Origin: Proteus columbae
Lineage (GTDB): Bacteria; Pseudomonadota; Gammaproteobacteria; Enterobacterales; Enterobacteriaceae
Reading direction: 5' to 3'
Length of the DNA stretch: 64,000 bases
Assembly: GCF_002777965.1 (NCBI RefSeq)
Contig: NZ_NGVR01000030.1
Location: 107,749 to 171,748 of the forward strand
Shown here: in pieces, positions 61,512-64,000 of the stretch
How positions within the stretch are numbered: the first letter of the stretch is position 1
How the letters are laid out: each line of letters starts with the position of its first letter
Position numbers and translations under genes: made by a program
Notes under the pieces: model-generated
What the model saw: only the letters and a program-made list of their open reading frames with translations
Database searches by the model: none
What the model was told of the DNA's origin: nothing

Positions 61512-61973
61512 AGTCCTTTCGATAAAAATCAGCCAGTGCGCACTGCGATTTGATAAGAGTAGCTTAAGTAATTTTAAAAAGAAGTAAAGGAAGGGGCAGG
61601 GAGAAAAGGCGTTGTATCCTCGTAGGATAAGTGACTTCGCGTAAAATAATTGTTCACACGATATTTACTGCTTTCGCATCTTGTAATAAGTGTATTTACT
61701 TACATTATTCACTTTCGTAAATGTCCGAAATATCGCTAAAGCCAGTCTGTTCTAATGTACATGGATTTTTAATATGTAACAAAATGTGTATTTTGTTTCA
61801 AATTGTAATGGCGTTGATTTATAAGGAGAAAATCAGTCCGCTTTTATAAAAACAATCAAAAAAAGATTTATTCTGTTATTGGTTTAAAAATGAACACTTA
61901 ATATTTAGTTATGTGTAGAGATAAATATAATCTTAAGTATGGTCATTTTAACTACCTCCTTATTTTCCTCTGA

Positions 61974-62028
61974 ATAACCATCAAATAACCATCAAATAAC
62001 CATCAAATAACCATCAAATAACCATCAA
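61974..62028. repeat. 11-bp tandem repeat, five copies
   Basis: Five identical units of ATAACCATCAA followed by a degenerate sixth (ATAGCCAGCCC). Copy number changes are likely. It lies about 450 bp upstream of aad and 520 bp upstream of hcp. Confidence 0.9.
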
Positions 62029-62475
62029 ATAGCCAGCCCATTGTTATATTTCTTATCATTATCTGCTTGCTATGTGCTCAGTTTATTGTCTGAGTAACAT
62101 TAGTGATTTTGTGGATTATTTGTTAACCAATTTATTTGGTTCAACTTATTTATTTGCAGTTTGAATGAGTCATAAACCCATATTTAACAAATAGGCAGTA
62201 GATCTTTAATAGTGAAAAATTTTATCTTTTGACAGAAAAACCAAGAAAACAACTAGCTGAATATGCTTTCATTTTACTTAATGTGCTTAAATAATCGATA
62301 AAAAACAAAATGATGATTAATCCCCTTCTTTGCATAAGTAAATTAAATAGTACGGATTTTTAAGAAAAAAACAGACGAAAAAATTTACAAATACTTTACT
62401 AATACTTTACAAATGAAATAAGATATCGTTATTATTTTAATGCTAATAATTCATTGAGTAAAAGGAACGTGTAAA

Positions 62476-63891
62476 ATGGCGATATCTAGAAGAAAATTTA
62501 TCATTGGTGGAACAGTGGTGGCTGTCGCTGCTGGTGCGGGTATTTTGACACCAATGTTAACTCGCGAAGGGCGCTTTGTTCCGGGTACGCCAAGACATGG
62601 CTTTGTTGAAGGCACTGAAGGTGCTTTACCAAAACAAGCTGATGTTGTTGTTATTGGTGCTGGTATTCTTGGTATTATGACAGCAATTAACCTTGTAGAA
62701 CGTGGTTTATCTGTTGTAATTGTTGAGAAAGGTAATATTGCGGGTGAGCAATCTTCAAGATTTTATGGTCAGGCAATTAGCTATAAAATGCCAGATGAAA
62801 CGTTCTTGTTACACCATTTGGGCAAACATCGCTGGCGTGAAATGAATGCGAAAGTAGGCATTGATACTACTTATCGTACACAAGGGCGTGTTGAAGTTCC
62901 TCTTGATGAAGAAGATTTAGTTAACGTAAGAAAATGGATTGATGAAAGAAGTAAGAATGTTGGCTCCGATATTCCATTTAAAACCAGAATTATTGAAGGT
63001 GCTGAATTAAATCAACGTCTTCGTGGTGCGACAACAGATTGGAAAATTGCTGGCTTTGAAGAAGATTCTGGTAGCTTCGATCCAGAAGTTGCAACCTTTG
63101 TTATGGCTGAATACGCTAAAAAAATGGGTGTTAGAATTTACACTCAATGTGCGGCTCGTGGCTTAGAAACACAAGCTGGCGTAATTTCTGATGTTGTAAC
63201 TGAGAAAGGTGCAATCAAAACTTCTCAAGTTGTTGTTGCTGGTGGTGTTTGGTCGCGCTTATTTATGCAAAATCTTAATGTTGATGTTCCAACATTACCT
63301 GCATATCAGTCTCAACAGTTAATCAGTGGTTCACCAACGGCACCGGGTGGCAACGTCGCTTTACCGGGTGGTATTTTCTTCCGCGAACAAGCTGATGGTA
63401 CTTATGCAACTTCTCCTCGTGTTATTGTGGCGCCTGTCGTGAAAGAATCCTTCACTTATGGCTATAAATATCTGCCATTATTAGCATTACCTGATTTCCC
63501 AGTGCATATTTCTTTAAATGAACAATTAATCAATTCATTTATGCAATCAACGCATTGGAACTTAGATGAAGTTTCTCCGTTTGAGCAATTTAGAAATATG
63601 ACTGCATTGCCAGATTTACCTGAGTTAAATGCTTCATTAGAAAAATTAAAAGCAGAATTCCCTGCCTTTAAAGAATCGAAATTAATTGATCAATGGAGTG
63701 GTGCAATGGCTATCGCACCAGATGAAAACCCAATCATCTCAGAAGTTAAAGAGTATCCAGGTTTAGTCATTAATACTGCAACAGGTTGGGGTATGACAGA
63801 GAGCCCTGTATCAGCAGAATTAACCGCTGATTTATTACTGGGTAAAAAGCCTGTTTTAGATCCAAAACCATTTAGTCTTTACCGATTCTAA
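62476..63891 (+). CDS. aad: L-amino acid deaminase, membrane-bound flavoprotein
   Basis: A 471-residue enzyme converting L-amino acids to alpha-keto acids and ammonia, feeding electrons to the respiratory chain. It has a twin-arginine-like start (MAISRRKFIIGG) with a membrane helix (TVVAVAAGAGILTPML), then the FAD-binding motif VVVIGAGILG (G61), and late FAD motif PGLVINTATGWGMTESP. From memory it is almost identical to the Aad-type deaminase of P. mirabilis. The active site faces the periplasm. It is expressed alone, with AAGGA upstream of ATG. Confidence 0.95.
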   Translation: MAISRRKFIIGGTVVAVAAGAGILTPMLTREGRFVPGTPRHGFVEGTEGALPKQADVVVIGAGILGIMTAINLVERGLSVVIVEKGNIAGEQSSRFYGQAISYKMPDETFLLHHLGKHRWREMNAKVGIDTTYRTQGRVEVPLDEEDLVNVRKWIDERSKNVGSDIPFKTRIIEGAELNQRLRGATTDWKIAGFEEDSGSFDPEVATFVMAEYAKKMGVRIYTQCAARGLETQAGVISDVVTEKGAIKTSQVVVAGGVWSRLFMQNLNVDVPTLPAYQSQQLISGSPTAPGGNVALPGGIFFREQADGTYATSPRVIVAPVVKESFTYGYKYLPLLALPDFPVHISLNEQLINSFMQSTHWNLDEVSPFEQFRNMTALPDLPELNASLEKLKAEFPAFKESKLIDQWSGAMAIAPDENPIISEVKEYPGLVINTATGWGMTESPVSAELTADLLLGKKPVLDPKPFSLYRF

Positions 63892-63920
63892 TTAGGCTAA
63901 AATGCAAAAACCCTCTTAAT

Positions 63921-64000
63921 TGAACTGCACCCCAAAAGTTGGACACCAACTTTGGGGTGTTTTTCTATGGCTAAATATTCTCTTGATTTTAAACTCAATG
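63921..64000 (+). mobile_element. Left end of a second IS3-family element (IS150 group)
   Basis: TGAACTGCACCCCAAAAGTT, the typical inverted-repeat start of IS150-like elements, begins at 63921, 30 bp after aad. The hairpin CACCCCAAAAGTTGG / CCAACTTTGGGGTG followed by TTTTT may also end aad transcription. The element continues beyond the window. Confidence 0.85.
63967..64000 (+). CDS. IS3-family transposase OrfA, first 11 codons
   Basis: ATG 63967 opens MAKYSLDFKLN, the standard start of IS150-group OrfA helix-turn-helix proteins. It is cut by the window edge. Confidence 0.8.
   Translation, partial: MAKYSLDFKLN

Larger units (their letters stand above)
61457..62475. other. One-kilobase intergenic region between hcp and aad
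   Basis: Divergent regulatory region without a visible gene. It holds the hcp leader palindrome (61491-61511), the perfect palindrome CAGTGCGCACTG (61534-61545), a five-copy 11-bp tandem repeat (61974-62028) and, at the right end, the aad promoter and ribosome site (AAAAGGAACGTGTAAA). Confidence 0.6.

Noticed and set aside
61974..62028. CRISPR array
   Set aside because: Units are 11 bp and directly adjacent, with no spacers and no cas genes.

Overview
The window is a piece of an enterobacterial chromosome, almost certainly Proteus (P. mirabilis or a close relative). The evidence is the low G+C content, the inducible ornithine decarboxylase, a MrpJ-like HTH regulator and, at the right end, a flavoprotein L-amino acid deaminase of the Proteus Aad type. 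The left 13.6 kb is conserved core: the end of ybbP, then speF, ynaI, an MFS transporter, purK-purE, lpxH, ppiB, cysS, an orphan fruK, and folD-ybcJ, ending at a tRNA-Arg(TCT) gene equivalent to argU.

A lambdoid, cos-type siphovirus prophage of about 41 kb occupies the 3' end of that tRNA gene (13565-54554), bounded by a 49-bp direct repeat. Leftward early genes (13.7-18.5 kb): AlpA-like protein, a frameshifted methyltransferase, an AT-rich membrane protein, SSB, YfdQ- and YfdP-like proteins, a 400-bp non-coding interval full of inverted repeats, a small coiled protein and the CI-type repressor. Rightward early genes (18.6-26.1 kb): YdaS-like Cro, CII-like, two small proteins, an O-like replication protein with probable origin iterons, a fused cytosine-C5/adenine-N6 methyltransferase, RusA (frameshifted), KilA-N, DUF968 and a Q antiterminator. 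Then come an untranslated structured stretch, a reverse-strand accessory gene, the lysis cassette (S21-like holin with a double start, SAR endolysin, Rz/Rz1), a lambda-like cos site, and the packaging, head and tail genes in lambda order (terS, terL, W, B, protease-capsid fusion, decoration, FII-like, Z, U, V, G-GT frameshift, H, M, L, K, I, J), tail-tip and fibre proteins, accessory genes and a P4-type integrase next to attR. In the circular phage attP lies between the AlpA-like gene and int.

To the right of the prophage is a patchy island: a colicin-type immunity protein with an extra N-terminal region, a MrpJ-like regulator, a frameshifted DUF523 gene, a small membrane protein, a Fic protein, and a fragment resembling the T6SS baseplate protein TssF cut by a complete IS3-family element, with an hcp gene on the other side. 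A 1-kb intergenic region with a pentanucleated 11-bp tandem repeat leads to aad, and the window ends just inside a second IS3-family element.

The features most worth a second look are the highly structured 17.06-17.46 kb interval, the cos site, the accessory genes that break phage operons, the fused methyltransferase, the orphan fruK with a Cra operator, and the T6SS/immunity remnants. Three single-base frameshifts in otherwise intact genes could be real decay or assembly errors.
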